In this document: positions 22,628-34,799 of the stretch, one piece after another
Layout of the letters: each line of letters starts with the position of its first letter
Position numbering within the stretch: position 1 is the stretch's first letter
Source of the DNA: Hydrangea macrophylla
Taxonomy: Eukaryota; Streptophyta; Magnoliopsida; Cornales; Hydrangeaceae
Assembly (NCBI GenBank): GCA_033977485.1
Contig: CM066992.1
Location: 100,700,140-100,764,139, forward strand
Length of the DNA: 64,000 bases
Reading direction: 5' to 3'
Position numbers and translations under genes: made by a program
Notes under the pieces: generated by a model
Told to the model about the DNA's origin: nothing
Database searches by the model: none
Seen by the model: the letters and a program-made list of their open reading frames with translations, nothing else

Positions 22628-24813
22628 TCTGCAGCTTGGTTAAATTGAAAACAAAATCAATTTGTTGAGTGAGAGAGGTTTTTCTTGGTCTCCAAGTTCA
22701 TCTACTCTCTATATAGATACACTCTCACACACTCATAACTCTCACATTTAGCACACACATAACATAGAGAGAAAATAGAGAGTAAGAGTTCAATCTCAGA
22801 ATTTCTAGAGAGAGAGAAGCACTCCACCATAGCCAAAGCTTGAGAATTAGGTCTCTTGTATTTCTTGAATCTTTCTCAACAAATACACAATTTCTTCAAT
22901 CCTTATCACAGTGAGTATTTCTAACTCACTTGACTTGTAATACATAGTCCAATTTCTGATTATATAGTTTGTATGAGAAATCTCCATTGTTAATTGTACG
23001 TATGAGTTTCATAGCTTGATAATCATAACTTTTCAAACTCAATCAAAATTCATTTTTAGAGATAAAAATGAAAGATTATACATCTCATATGCCATGTTTG
23101 AAGTTTTAGAGCCCAATTCATTCATATGAAAAAGTATATTAGAAATCAAATTTTAACATCTTTTAGTTTTTCATAAAATTAGAGAGATATGGTTTGATTT
23201 ATGTTAAATTAGTTGTGGATTCTTATTCCTTGTGAAAAACTAAAGAGAATCATGTATAATAAGGCCTAGTAATTTCCGGAATTGAAAATGGGTCAAAAAG
23301 ACCTTGAATTTCTGAAACAGGGGAGTTCCAGCGGGGAAGATGAAGCCTCAGCATTAACTCGCGTGCGCGATCGCGCGAACGGCCTGCACGAGCGACCCGC
23401 GCGCGCTAGCCCTGTGATTTTCTGGCAGTTGAAAATTTTTATAATGAAAAATGAAAAATAGGCAGATCGCGCGAGCGGCCCGCGCGCGCGACCTGCCCGT
23501 TTCTGGTTTTTGTCTGTTTCTGTTAAGGGATTGATTGGATTAATTTTTAAAGGCTATTAAGGTCCCGATTGGGAAATTTACTAAATCAGAATCCTATTGG
23601 TTATGTTTGGGCGATGAAATCAATGAATTACGACTTATAAATCCCCGTACGTACGTTGTTCCTTTAATTCAGCGAATTCCTTTATGTTTAAGGCTCATGA
23701 GATACATGTGAAGTCAGTTGTACATGCATGTAGGTGTCAGTCAGTGTGGAAAAGAGTAATGATCAGTGTGGAAAAGAGTATGAGATTTAGATTGTGTTGT
23801 GGACACTCCATGGTTATTGTGTACCAAAGTGTGACATGTTGAGATTGTGGTGAGAGTGTCTTTGAAATGCGACGATGGCAAAATTGGACACTCCCTGACG
23901 CCCGTGGTAGCGTTAAAGTGTGTGACGCCGAACTTGGACATTCCCTGGCACCCATGGTAGTGCTAAAGTGTGGCCTACGGATACTCCCTGATACCCGAAT
24001 CTGGATACTGCGTGAGGGTTCCTCCGGTATTTACATGGCGGATTAGGTATTCAAAGTGTGAGGCATTGGACTCTCCCTGGTACCCCGGACCAAAGTGTGG
24101 GGCAAACTGGACATTCCCTGGCACCCCTGTGCTAAAGTGTGGCTATCGGAGTATTTCAAAGATACTGGTGTGAGATAGTGAGTTGTTGTGTTTGTCGAGA
24201 GAAAATAGTCGGTAAGATGAGTGTGGTGCATTGTCTCATACACGGTCATATGTTTTAATGAATGAACGACTTTTAAATATATTCCCTGTTATTTTTATAA
24301 TTGAATTCTTTCCATGATTAAACCATTGATTTTACAAAACTTAAAAAGATAAAATTTGTAAATGGGTATGTTTTACATGCAAAATTATGTTTTTAATACT
24401 CACCAGCTTCTTGAAGCTGACGACGTTGATGCATCCTGGACATTCGTGTTCAGGCTTTTCAGGTTATGATCAAGCTGAACAGTACGATTATGCTAATTGA
24501 GAACGGCTGCTTTGAAGAGAAACTGTTATCAATATTATATGCTTTAAGTTATGAATCGTTTTGTAATAAGTATGACTGTAATAGACATTAAGTTATTGTT
24601 TTGTTTCAAGGCGGTCTGTGCCTTTAGATGACCCGTGCTGTAATATTTATTAAGTTAAAAAAAATTTATAAACCTTGATTGCTCTACTCTGATTTTATGG
24701 TTTTATGTTGTTCGACGTTTGGGACGGAATCGATCCTTCAAACTGTCGCGACCTACGGGTCCATAAAGGAAATTAAACGCTTTCCATATTTATGCTACGT
24801 CGAGGCGTGACAG
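21976..24813 (+). repeat. 5' LTR (2838 bp)
   Basis: It starts TGTAACAACC and ends GGCGTGACA. It holds a (TG)n run (22579-22625), a GC-rich 'gcgcgatcgcgcg' block (~23360-23490), and a series of short repeats around 'cactccctgg' and 'aaagtgtg' (23730-24150), including one copy of the 88-bp unit that is tripled in the 3' LTR. Confidence 0.95.
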
Positions 24814-24821
24814 GATTTAGT

Positions 24822-24833
24822 GGTATCAGAGCC
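24822..24833 (+). other. Primer-binding site
   Basis: TGGTATCAGAGC, complementary to the 3' end of initiator tRNA-Met, begins 8 bases after the 5' LTR. Confidence 0.9.
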
Positions 24834-24999
24834 AGGTTATCTCAGAATAAGTTTAGCCAGGTTAGGGTTTACCAGTATAGACCCGATTCCACATTCCATT
24901 AAGTGTTACACACCCGATGACACGACAGGAGGACAAACCCGGGACCCAAACGCCTAAGATTATTTATGTCCTGACTTAAGTAGTACCTTTTTATCTGGT

Positions 25000-25608
25000 A
25001 TGGACCTAGCTCATCCACTATATGTACCAGACGGATTTGGGGGACACTTTGTGACACCTGGGGCAGTGGTCCCAGCCTTCCTCAACTTGTATCATGCGGC
25101 CGTTGAGCAGTTGGCCACAGCGACCGTAGTATCTGATTTATGGCACCAGGTCCACGTGGTAGGCTTAGTTGACTTGACTCGTATCCGCCTAGAGCTTCGT
25201 TACTTTGTAGAGGCTCAGCACTTGGTTTTGGTTGAGGTTTTGAGGTTGGTTGATAGCGATGCTTTCTATCTCCCCCTCGAGATCCAGGTTGTGCACCCCC
25301 ATCTCGCACAGCTAGAGATGCCTCCGCCAGTGATTCCCTTTGCCGAGGACGATGCTAAGGCTGTTCATTTGGTCTCACTAGGTGGGGAGGATATAGAGGA
25401 TGGCATAGGCCTGGACGACTTAGCCGCTGACCTAGAGGCTGAGCTAGCACTTGAGCTAGCCTTACCTGAGGAGATGGTAGTTGAGGCAGATGCCCCTGTG
25501 CCTGCTTCATCGTCGACCTCTCACGGCTATGACGGTCCGTTCTTGGTGCAGCGATTTTGCCCCGTCGACTCGCTAGATCTCCTGATATCTGCTAATGGAG
25601 ACGATTGA
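25000..25608 (+). CDS. Leader ORF of the chromovirus, unknown function (202 aa)
   Basis: This intact reading frame lies between the primer site and gag, with start MDLAHPLYVPDGFGG and end LISANGDD. It is rich in Leu, Val, Ala, Asp and Glu, and has an acidic Ala/Leu-rich segment around residues 130-165. I recognise no domain, signal peptide or membrane segment. Its G+C content is higher than the flanks. It stays open for 202 codons although gag and pol next to it carry many stops. It could be a spacer protein of this retroelement family, captured host sequence, or a chance frame. Confidence 0.45.
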   Translation: MDLAHPLYVPDGFGGHFVTPGAVVPAFLNLYHAAVEQLATATVVSDLWHQVHVVGLVDLTRIRLELRYFVEAQHLVLVEVLRLVDSDAFYLPLEIQVVHPHLAQLEMPPPVIPFAEDDAKAVHLVSLGGEDIEDGIGLDDLAADLEAELALELALPEEMVVEADAPVPASSSTSHGYDGPFLVQRFCPVDSLDLLISANGDD

Positions 25609-25877
25609 CGTTCTAGATATGACTTTGTACATATTAACTACTTTTGACTATTAGCTCTATCTCTTTTTGCAAACTGTAATTACATGCATTAGAGTGTAGG
25701 GCAATGACCCCATTTTTGTAACATTAACTCTTGTATGCGTCCTAGCCCATATGGATAGGGTAGGCATTGACCTTATCATACACGCTTTTTGTATCTACTT
25801 GACAAGAAGTTATATATATATAATATACTCTTTTGAATGTTGTTGTCATCGCTTAAATTGCTTTACATTTCTGTTTC

Positions 25878-26890
25878 ATGTATGTTTCTCATCCTTTCAT
25901 CACTATCATGCATAGAATAGCCGGGGGACTACGGAGGAACAGGAATTTGACTGAGGGAGCACCTGAGGCTGCCGATCCCACAGGAATGTTTGAAGCTTTC
26001 GTCAGACGTTTCGAAAGGGTTAGTAATCAGAATGAAAACCGACGAGACCGCCAAACTGGAGACAAGCTACTGGAGAGATTCCGTGCACTAAGGCCCGAGC
26101 AGTTTGCGGGTACAACAGAACCCTAGAAAGTAGAATAGTGGCTAAGATAAATGGACCGTATGTTCGAGGCTGTCCAGTGCAACGAGATGGATAAGAGGAG
26201 ATTGGCTACATTTCAATTGACCGACGTCGCCGCAGATTGGTGGGACTCGGTGATAGCCACTATTGGGAACACAGTTGCTACGGGAATGACTTGGACTACA
26301 TTCAAAGGAAGATTTCTGGAAAAGTATTTCCTAGCTACAGAAAGGCACAGGAGAGAGAAAAGAATTCATGGATTTGACTCAGGGGACTAAGTCGGTGCAA
26401 GAGTACACTACTCAGTTCGAGAGGCTGTCTCGGTTTGCCCCTCACATGGTTGATACTGAAGAGAAGAAGATCCCTAAGTATAACCAAGGGCTGACTCCGC
26501 AGATTCATCGCCTAACTCTCGGCCACATAGATAAGTCGTTTAAAGGACTAGTCGGCCTGGCCACCGATCTGGAAGAGGATGCTCGAGTGAACTGAAAGCA
26601 ATTTGAATTCTGACCGCCTCAGAGGGGTAACTTCGGAAACAAGCCACCGGCATATCGTACTCAGGGACAGAAGAGAAATTTCGATGGGAGCAAGAAAACC
26701 CAGGCTATTACCTATCCGACTCAATCTCGAGTTGGTAAAGGACGTAGTGGTGGGAAATGCTTCAACTGTGGCAACCCTGGTCATCTGGCTCGAGATTGCA
26801 AGGCACCAAGGCGTGCTACTCAGCAAGGAATAGTCTGCTACAACTGTGATGAACCAGGTCACATCAGCAGGTTCTGCACTGCTCCTAAGC
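25878..26890 (+). pseudogene. Chromovirus gag, degenerate
   Basis: Segments of the capsid domain are clear: ERFRALRPEQFAG, then DKRRLATFQLTDVAADWWDS, then TWTTFKGRFLEKYF, a frame change near 26370, then VQEYTTQFERLSRFAPHMV. Two zinc knuckles follow at 26756-26880 (CFNCGNPGHLARDC and CYNCDEPGHISRFC), in different frames from part of the upstream sequence. Stops include two TAG and one TAA at 26124-26151 and another TGA near 26593. Confidence 0.85.
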
Positions 26891-26892
26891 AG

Positions 26893-29800
26893 GTGACTTA
26901 TGGTCAACAGGGTCAGACTCGCTTGAATGCTGTTATCCCTGATGCAGCAGGATATGATGGAACTATTTATGAAGAAGGAGATTATGGAGAAGCTCAACCT
27001 GATCAGCAAGCAGTGAAAGGTACTTTAACTCTGTTTAATTCCCAAGTTAGAGTTTTATTTGATACGGGTGCTGCACTATCATTCATATCTGTTAATAGAA
27101 TTCGGAGATTGGGTATCTTACCTCATCGTTTAGAGAAAGCTTTGAGGGCTACTTCACCATTAGGAGCCGCAGTCAGATTAGGACACGTGTGCAAGGATTG
27201 TCCTTTACAGCTAGGAGACCGTGAAATCCCTGCAAGGTTGATTGTCCTCTCGATGAAGGAGTTTGACATAATCCTAGGGATGGATTGGCTCACTTAGAAT
27301 CAAGCAACACTGAATTGTGCGAGGAAGAGAATTACATTCTCCGACAATGAGAATCAACCCTTTGATTTTCAATGTAACCCTTCGGGAGATATGTTCCTCA
27401 CTAGATGTTTGGCTAATATCGAAATCGTCAGTACAGAAGTGACAGTGTCGTCTATACCTGTAGTCAAGGACTTTGAAGAAGTATTTCAAGACATTTCTGG
27501 ATTACCGCCCAAAAGAAGTATAGAGTTCTGTATTGAGCTTATACCGGGTACCGTACCGATCACGAAGGTTCCCTACAGAATGGCCCCCGCCGAACTATCA
27601 GAATTGAAGGAACAGGTTCAAGAGCTCGAGAACCTAGGTTTTGTACGTCCAAGTACATCGCCTTGGGGAGCACCAGTGTTATTCATGAAGAAGAAGGACG
27701 GAACACTGCGGTTATGTATCGACTACAAAGAATTGAACCGTGTGACTATCAAGAACAAGTATCCCTTGCCTCAGATCGACGATTTGTTTGATCAGCTACA
27801 AGGAGCTACGACATTTTCCAAGATAGACCTAAGGTCGGGATATCATCAGTTGAGGGTACGGAAGGAAGATATACCTAAGGACTGCGTTCAGAACCCGATA
27901 TGGTCATTATGAATTTCTGGTGATGCCATTTGGAATGATGAATGCCCCGGCAGTGTTTATGGATCTGATGAACAGAGTGTTCAAGCCTTATTTAGATCAG
28001 TTTATCATCGTCTTCATTGATGATATTTTGATCTATTCTAAGTCAGGAGAAGAGCACGAGCAACACCTACGGATTGCAATGTAGACGCTTAAGGACCACC
28101 ACTTGTATGCCAAGTTCAGTAAGTGTGAGTTCTAGTTGCAAGAAGTGAAATTTTTGGGACACAAGGTGTCATCTCAAGGAATTTCTATGGATTCGTCCAA
28201 GACCGATGCTGTGTTAAACTGGGTTAGGCCGAGCAACCCTACAGAAGTTCAGAGTTTTCTTGGACTCGCAGGCTATTACAGAAGATTTGTTGAGGGATTC
28301 TTTAAAATAGCTGCACCTTTGACTGGGTTGACGAAGAAGAATCTGAAGTTCTACTGGACAGAGAAGCATGAGCATGCCTTTCTAGAGTTGAAATAGAGAC
28401 TTACTACCGTGCCGGTACTAGCTATACCCAAGCCTGATGAGAAGTTCACTATCTTTAGTGACGCGTCATATCAAGGACTAGGGTGTATAGTTATGCAAGA
28501 TGGTAGAGTTATCGCCTATGGATCTAGACAGCTGAAGTTGAATGAGTTGAACTACCCCATTCATGATCTGGAGTTGGCGGCAGTAGTTTTTGCACTCAAG
28601 ATTTGGAGACACTATCTCTACGGTGAGAAGTTTGATTTATTCTCCGATCACAAGAGCCTGAAATATTTGTTCACACAGAAAGAGTTGAACACGAGGCAAC
28701 GCAGATGGATGGAGCTGATAAAAGATTATGACTTCACATTAGAATACCACCCTGGTAAAGCTAATGTGGTTGCTGATGCTTTGAGTCGGCAGACTCGGGA
28801 GACGATCGCCTCCTTAATGGTTAGAGAATGGCGAGCATTAGAGACGTTGGCAGAATTTGACGTACAGAGTACTGAGGAAAGAGAAGGACAACTTTTTGGA
28901 TGCCTTATCCTACAGCCCGTTCTTATCGACCGCATTATCGAAACTCAGAAAGAAGATGAGAAGTTTTGAACATGGTTTGTTAAGATGTTAGAGAAAGACC
29001 CGACAGAATGGAAGGTGGGAGTCGATGGAGGATATCGGTGCAGAAATAGATTATGTGTGCCAGGTGATGGAGAGCTAAGAAAGGATATTCTGGAAGAAGC
29101 ACATAAGTCAAGATATACAGTTCACCCGGGAGGGACGAAGATGTATAAAGATTTGAAAATAAATTTCTGGTGGGAAGGTATGAAAAAGGATGTGGCCAAA
29201 TTTGTATCCAAGTGTTTGACGTGTCAGCAAGTCAAAGCTGAACATCAGAGACCCTCGGGACTGTTGCAACCATTACCTATTCCTGGATGGAAGTGGGAGC
29301 AGATAACCATGGATTTTGTAGTGGGATTGCCTCGGTCGCAGCAGAATCATGATGCCATCTGAGTAATTGTGGATCGACTGACGAAGTCGGCTCATTTCAT
29401 TGCTTACAGTATGACATACCCAGTAGAGAAGATGAGCCGGATGTATATACAACAAGTTGTACGACTTCACGGTGCATCTGTGTCAATAATGTCAGACTGT
29501 GATGCACGTTTTACTTCTGAATTTTGGAAAAGTCTGCAAGAAGCTATGGGAACCTCGCTCAAGATGAGCACTGCTTTTCACCCTCAGACAGATGCACAAA
29601 CTGAGCATGTTAATCAGATCATGGAGGATATGCTTAGGGCTTGTGTTATCGATTTTGAAGAATCTTGGGAGACACACTTGCCGTTGGTTAAATTTGCCTA
29701 TAACAACAGTTATCACACGAGTATCGGTATGGCTTCGTTCGAAGCATTGTACGGATGACCATGTCGTTCTCCATTGTGTTGGGCAGAGGTTGGGGACACA

Positions 29801-30350
29801 GAATTGTTGGGACCAGATTTGGTTAGAGAAACCAACGAAAAGATTTCTTTGGTCAAGGATGAGAACCGCTCAAAGCAGGTATAAGAGTTATGCCAATCGA
29901 CGTCGAAAAGATTTGGAATTCAGTGTTGGAGATCATGTACTTCTTAAGGTTTCACCGACTCGAGGAGTGGTACATTTTGGTCTCAAGAGAGGGAAACTAG
30001 CTCCGCGATTCATCGGACCGTTCAAGATTTTGGAATGTGTTGGGAAAGTAGCTTATCGACTGACGCTACCACCGAAGATGTCTGGGGTTCACAATGTGTT
30101 TCACGTGAGTATGCTGAGAAAGTACATACGAGATCCCTCACATGTGGTTAGTTATGACGATATTGAGACGAGTCATAACGTTTCTTACAAGGAGAGACCC
30201 GTGAAGATTTTGGATCAGAGTATCAAGAAGTTGAGGAATAAGGATATTCCATTAGTGAAGGTTCAGTGGAATCACCATGACGAGAACGAGGCCTCGTGGG
30301 AAGTCGAAGCTGATATGAGGAAGAAGTACCCGGAGTTGTTTCAGGACTAG
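26893..30350 (+). pseudogene. Chromovirus pol (PR-RT-RH-INT-chromodomain), degenerate
   Basis: Aspartic protease: LFDTGAALSFIS (27053 on). Reverse transcriptase: [20 protein letters not shown] (27711 on) and catalytic [10 protein letters not shown] (28012 on), with a frame change near 27890. RNase [15 protein letters not shown] (28446 on). Integrase: zinc-binding HKSRYTVHPGG...CLTCQ, then MDFVVGLPR and HPQTDAQTEHVNQ. The C-terminal segment VHNVFHVSMLRKY is followed by a chromodomain-like end (VKVQWNHHDENEASWE). Visible stops include 27297, 28084, 28135, 28394, 29360 and 29756; a frame change near 29757 separates the integrase core from its C-terminal part. The polyprotein would not be made. 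Confidence 0.92.
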
Positions 30351-30380
30351 TTAGTCTTGATTTCGGGGACGAAATCCTGT

Positions 30381-30395
30381 TTAAGGGAGGAAGGA
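30381..30395 (+). other. Polypurine tract
   Basis: The purine run AAGGGAGGAAGGA immediately precedes the 3' LTR start TGTAAC. Confidence 0.8.
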
Positions 30396-33375
30396 TGTAA
30401 CAACCTGCATTTCATTTAATTTTAATTTTAGCATGTTCATATTTAATTTGTATTTGCACTAGCATATTTAAAATTAATTGGCATTGTCAGCTTTTATTTT
30501 AGTTACAGTTCTCATGATTTGAATTTTAATACCTGTTTTGATTTATTTTGAAATTATTATTGGGGTCAAATTACAATTTCTGGAAAGTTAGTAAAATCTG
30601 TGTTGAATTTCAAATCGGTATTTCAAAACGGTGAAAATGTTTTCTTTTGACTCAATCAGTATTTTTATAAAACCAGAAAATCAATCCCTACTTTAAAATG
30701 AATTTTTGGTATTTTTGTGACGGACACCGCGCCATGAAAATACCAGTTTATGTTCAAAACTGTCCGCGCTATGCTAAACTTCCACAGATTTTGGAAGTGA
30801 TGTAAAGCAAGATTTGACATTTGCTTTATTTCTAATTATGGAAACTAATAATTGGTTAAGGCATTGTTTGGGAATGCTTGTAGTATGTGTGTTATACTTG
30901 CGCCATAAGCTAAATTCCCAAACACCCTTGCTTTGCCCCCTATTTATCTAGTGTTGCCTCTTCAAAATCTGTAGAGATTGTATACATACGTATGTATCTG
31001 TGTGTGTGTGTATATTCTGCAGCTGGGTTAAATTGAAAACAAAATCAATTTGTTGACTGAGAGAGGTTTTTCTTGGTCTCCAAGTTCATCTACTCTCTAT
31101 ATACATACACTCTCACACACTCATAACTCTCACATTCAGCACACACATAACACAGAGAGAAAAGAGAGAGTAAGAGTTCAATCTCAGAATTTCTAGAGAG
31201 AGAGAAGCACTCCACCATAGCCAAAGCTTGAGAATTGGGTCTCTTGTATTTCTTGAATCTTTCTCAACAAATACACAATTTCTTCAATCCTTATCACAGT
31301 GAGTGTTTCTAACTCACTTGACTTGTAATACATAGTCCAATTTCTGATTATATAGTTTGTATGGGAAATCTCCATTGTTAATTGTACGTATGAGTTTCAT
31401 AGCTTGAAAATCATAACTTTTCAAACTCAACCAAAATTCGTTTTTAGAGATAAAAATGAAAGATTATACATCTCATATGCCATGTTTGAAGTTTTAGAGC
31501 CCAATTCATTCATATGAAAAAGTATATTAGAAATCAAATTTTATCATCTTTTAGTTTTTCATAAAATTAGAGAGATATGGTTTGATTTATGTTAAATTAG
31601 TTGTGGATTCTTATTCCTTGTGAAAAACTAAAGAGAATCATGTATAATAAGGCCTAGTAATTTCCGGAATTGAAAATGGGTCAAAAAGACCCTGAATTTC
31701 TGAAACAGGGGAGTTCCAGCGGGGAAGATGAAGCCTCAGCATTAACTCGCGCGCGCGATCGCGCGAGCGGCCTGCGCGAGCGACCCGCGCGCGCGAGCCC
31801 TGTGATTTTCTGGCAGTTGGAAAATTTTATAATGAAAAATGAAAAATAGGCAGATCGCGCGAGCGGCCCGCGTGCGCGACCTGCCCGTTTCTGGTTTTTG
31901 TCTGTTTCTGTTAAGGGACTGATTGGATTAATTTTTAAAGGCTATTAAGGTCCCGATTGAGAAATTTACTAAATCAGTGTCCTATTGGTTATGTTTGGGC
32001 GATGAAATCAATGAATTACGACTTATAAATCCCCGTACGTACGTTGTTCCTTTAATTCAACGAATTCCTTTATGTTTAAGGCTCGTGACATACATGTGGA
32101 GTCAGTTGTACATGCATGTGGGTGTCAGTCAGTGTGGAAAAGAGTAATGGTCAGTGTGGAAAAGAGTATGAGATTGAGATTGTGTTGTGGACACTCCCTG
32201 GTTATTGTGTACCAAAGTGTGACGTGTTGAGATTGCGGTGAGAGTGTCTTTGAAATGCGGCGGTGGCAAAATTGGACACTCCTTGATGCCCATGGAAGCG
32301 TTAAAGTGTGTGACGCCGAACTTGGACATTCCCTGGCACCCATGGTAGTGCTAAAGTATGGCCTACGGACACTCCCTGATACCCGAGTCTGGATACTGCG
32401 TGAGGGTTCCTCCGGTATTTGCATGGCGGATTAGGTATTTAAAGTGTGGCCTACGGACACTCCCTGATACCCGAGTCTGGATACTGCGTGAGGGTTCCTC
32501 CGGTATTTGCATGGCGGATTAGGTATTTAAAGTGTGGCCTACGGACACTCCCTGATACCCGAGTCTGGATACTGCGTGAGGGTTCCTCCGGTATTTGCAT
32601 GGCGGATTAGGTATTCAAAGTGTGAGGCATTGGACACTCCCTGGTACCCCGGACCAAAGTGTGAGGCAAACTGGACATTCCCTGACACCCATGTGCTAAA
32701 GTGTGGCTATCGGAGTATTTCAAAGATACTGGTGTGAGATAGTGAGTTGTTGTGTTTGTCGAGAGAAAAGAGTCGGTAAGATGAGTGTGGTGCATTGTCT
32801 CATACACGGTCATATGTTTTAATGAATGAACGACTTTAAATATATTCCCTGTTATTTTTATAATTGAATTCTTTCCATGATTAAACCATTGATTTTACAA
32901 AACTTAAAAAGAGAAAATTTGTAAATGGGTATGTTTTACATTCAAAATTATGTTTTTAATACTCACCAGCTTCTTGAAGCTGACGACGTTGATGCGTCCT
33001 GGACATTCGTGTTCAGGCTTTTCAGGTTATGATCAAGCTGAACAGTACGATTATGCTAATTGAGAACGGCTGCTTTGAAGAGAAACTGTTATCAATATTA
33101 TATACTTTAAGTTATGAACCGTTTTGTAATTAGGATGACTGTAATAGACATTAAGTTATTGTTTTGTTTCAAGGCGGTCTGTGCCTTTAGATGACCCGTG
33201 CTGTAATATTTATTAAGTTAGAAAAATTTTATAAGCCTTGATTGCTCTACTCTGATTTTATGGTTTTATGTTGTTCGACGTTTGGGACGGAATCGATCCT
33301 TCAAACTGTCACGACCTACGGGTCCATAAAGGAAATTAAACGCTTTCCATATTTATGCTACGTCGGGGCGTGACA
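30396..33375 (+). repeat. 3' LTR (2980 bp)
   Basis: Same ends as the 5' LTR. It is 142 bp longer. The difference is explained by two extra copies of an 88-bp unit (176 bp) offset by a (TG)n tract about 34 bp shorter. Confidence 0.95.
32353..32616 (+). repeat. 88-bp unit, three tandem copies in the 3' LTR
   Basis: Copies begin at 32353, 32441 and 32529, each starting AAAGTRTGGCCTACGGACAC and ending ggcggattaggtatt. The 5' LTR has a single copy at 23964-24051. Confidence 0.95.
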
Positions 33376-33780
33376 ATTGCAGCCACCACATCCTGCCATC
33401 TCTGACTAGCTCGAACCAAATTTGGTAATATCCAACGAGCTCGAACCAGATTCGGCCATCTCTGACGAGCTCGAACCAGATCCTGTCATCTCCATGTTAG
33501 TTGCAGATTTTACAAATATTAAGTGAATTTTCACTTGTTATAGGAAAAAGTTAAGTGAAATTTCACTTCTTCTTCTTTTTTCCCCCCTTCTTTCTATATC
33601 AAGTGAAATTTCACTTTACTTTGGATATAACAAGTGAAATTCCACTTATTTTTTTTAGCAAACAGTGACTTAATGGGATGGTCGCCGAAGGTGGTGGGGT
33701 GGTGGTTGGAGGTGGCAGAGGTGGTAGGGGTGGTGGTAATTGTGGTTAGAGTTAGATAATGAAGATGAGGGCCTTTTAGT
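33376..33780. repeat. Tandem 'agctcgaacca' units and AAGTGAAATTTCACTT palindromes
   Basis: Three diverged ~35-bp units with AGCTCGAACCA and 'ccatctctgac' occupy 33400-33495. They are followed at 33520-33660 by four near copies of the palindrome AAGTGAAATTTCACTT (33553, 33600 and 33642 are clearest). The chromovirus inserted just left of this block, so the block continues sequence before 21976. Confidence 0.75.
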
Positions 33781-33891
33781 CTAAGAATTAGAGAGAGAAC
33801 TTATCATTAATGATAAATTTAAGCTATCTTTAATATTAAAAATTTTTATGCATTAGTTTTTCCACTAACTGCTCCAAAAACTAATAATAAA

Positions 33892-33919
33892 CTAGTCGAT
33901 ATCCCGTGCTATGCACGGG
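33892..33919 (-). mobile_element. Helitron 3' terminus (candidate)
   Basis: On the minus strand the sequence reads CCCGTGC-ATA-GCACGGG (a 7-bp stem), then ATATCGA, then CTAG followed by T. A short hairpin a few bases before CTRR and insertion next to T fit the 3' end of a plant Helitron. I did not find a matching TC-type 5' end to the right, so the extent is unknown. Confidence 0.5.
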
Positions 33920-34799
33920 CTTCACCCACGGGCTGCAAAGGTGGTAATTTTAAAATTTTTCAATACTTCCCCAAACACATGTAACCTTTTTTTTTTTTGG
34001 ATAGCCCAAACACGTGTAACTTACATTGAGCTTAAATTGTCCTACTGCATTAGCCAATGAAAGAGGAGAGTGAGCAGTGATGAACCCAAAAATGGGTGAG
34101 CAAAAACAACCATCAGTCATGATCTACTATTATCCACAGATTCTAACATCACTAAAATTTACAAATGATGATAATCTTGCATGGTTTCTCCTTTGGGGAA
34201 AAATGTGGTCATTTGAGAAAGTGATGCTAAACATTCTGATTTGTCCATTTTGAGAGAACCTACAAATGGTATGGTAAGAAAGAATATGATGGAATCACAT
34301 GTCTATCTAAATTGATTCAATATGATGAAAGCACCTGTCTATCTACACTGATTCAAAATACCAATATTCCAATACTACAATGGCAATGGCAATGAGGTTT
34401 CTACGATCACTACTCAAAACTTCTATCTTCCAAGTTTGAGATTTTGAATTTGCACCAGATTTCATATAAATTAAACCAACATTAATGAAATTGTATACTT
34501 GCTTCACTGTCAAAGATGTGTCTGGAGGCCTCATTGCATGTGCAAATGAGGCTTGCTTTTAAGCTAGTAATGGGCAGACTCTAAAAATAATGATGTTCCC
34601 TAATTAATAAAGGAACAAAAGGAGAAGAAAAATTATGATCCTAAATTAAGGTCAGGTCATGCATGGATAAATGAATAAATAAATAAACTACCCCAAAGCC
34701 CCTACTTTTTAACAGCAAATCCCAAGAAGATAGAAAGCCAAAAAATCATAAGTCAACCAAATGAGAACAACATCAATCAAGCCCAACAATCAGAAGATG

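Larger units (their letters stand above)
21976..33375 (+). mobile_element. Full-length Ty3/gypsy chromovirus (Tekay/Del type), decayed
   Basis: The element is bounded by a perfect 5-bp duplication ATTGC (21971-21975 and 33376-33380). It has two long LTRs, a tRNA-Met primer site, a leader ORF, gag with two CCHC knuckles, protease, reverse transcriptase, RNase H, integrase and a C-terminal chromodomain-like segment, then a polypurine tract. This order with the chromodomain identifies a chromovirus. The coding region is interrupted by many stops and a few frameshifts. The LTRs differ at scattered bases and in two repeat-length changes, so the copy is not recent. Confidence 0.95.
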
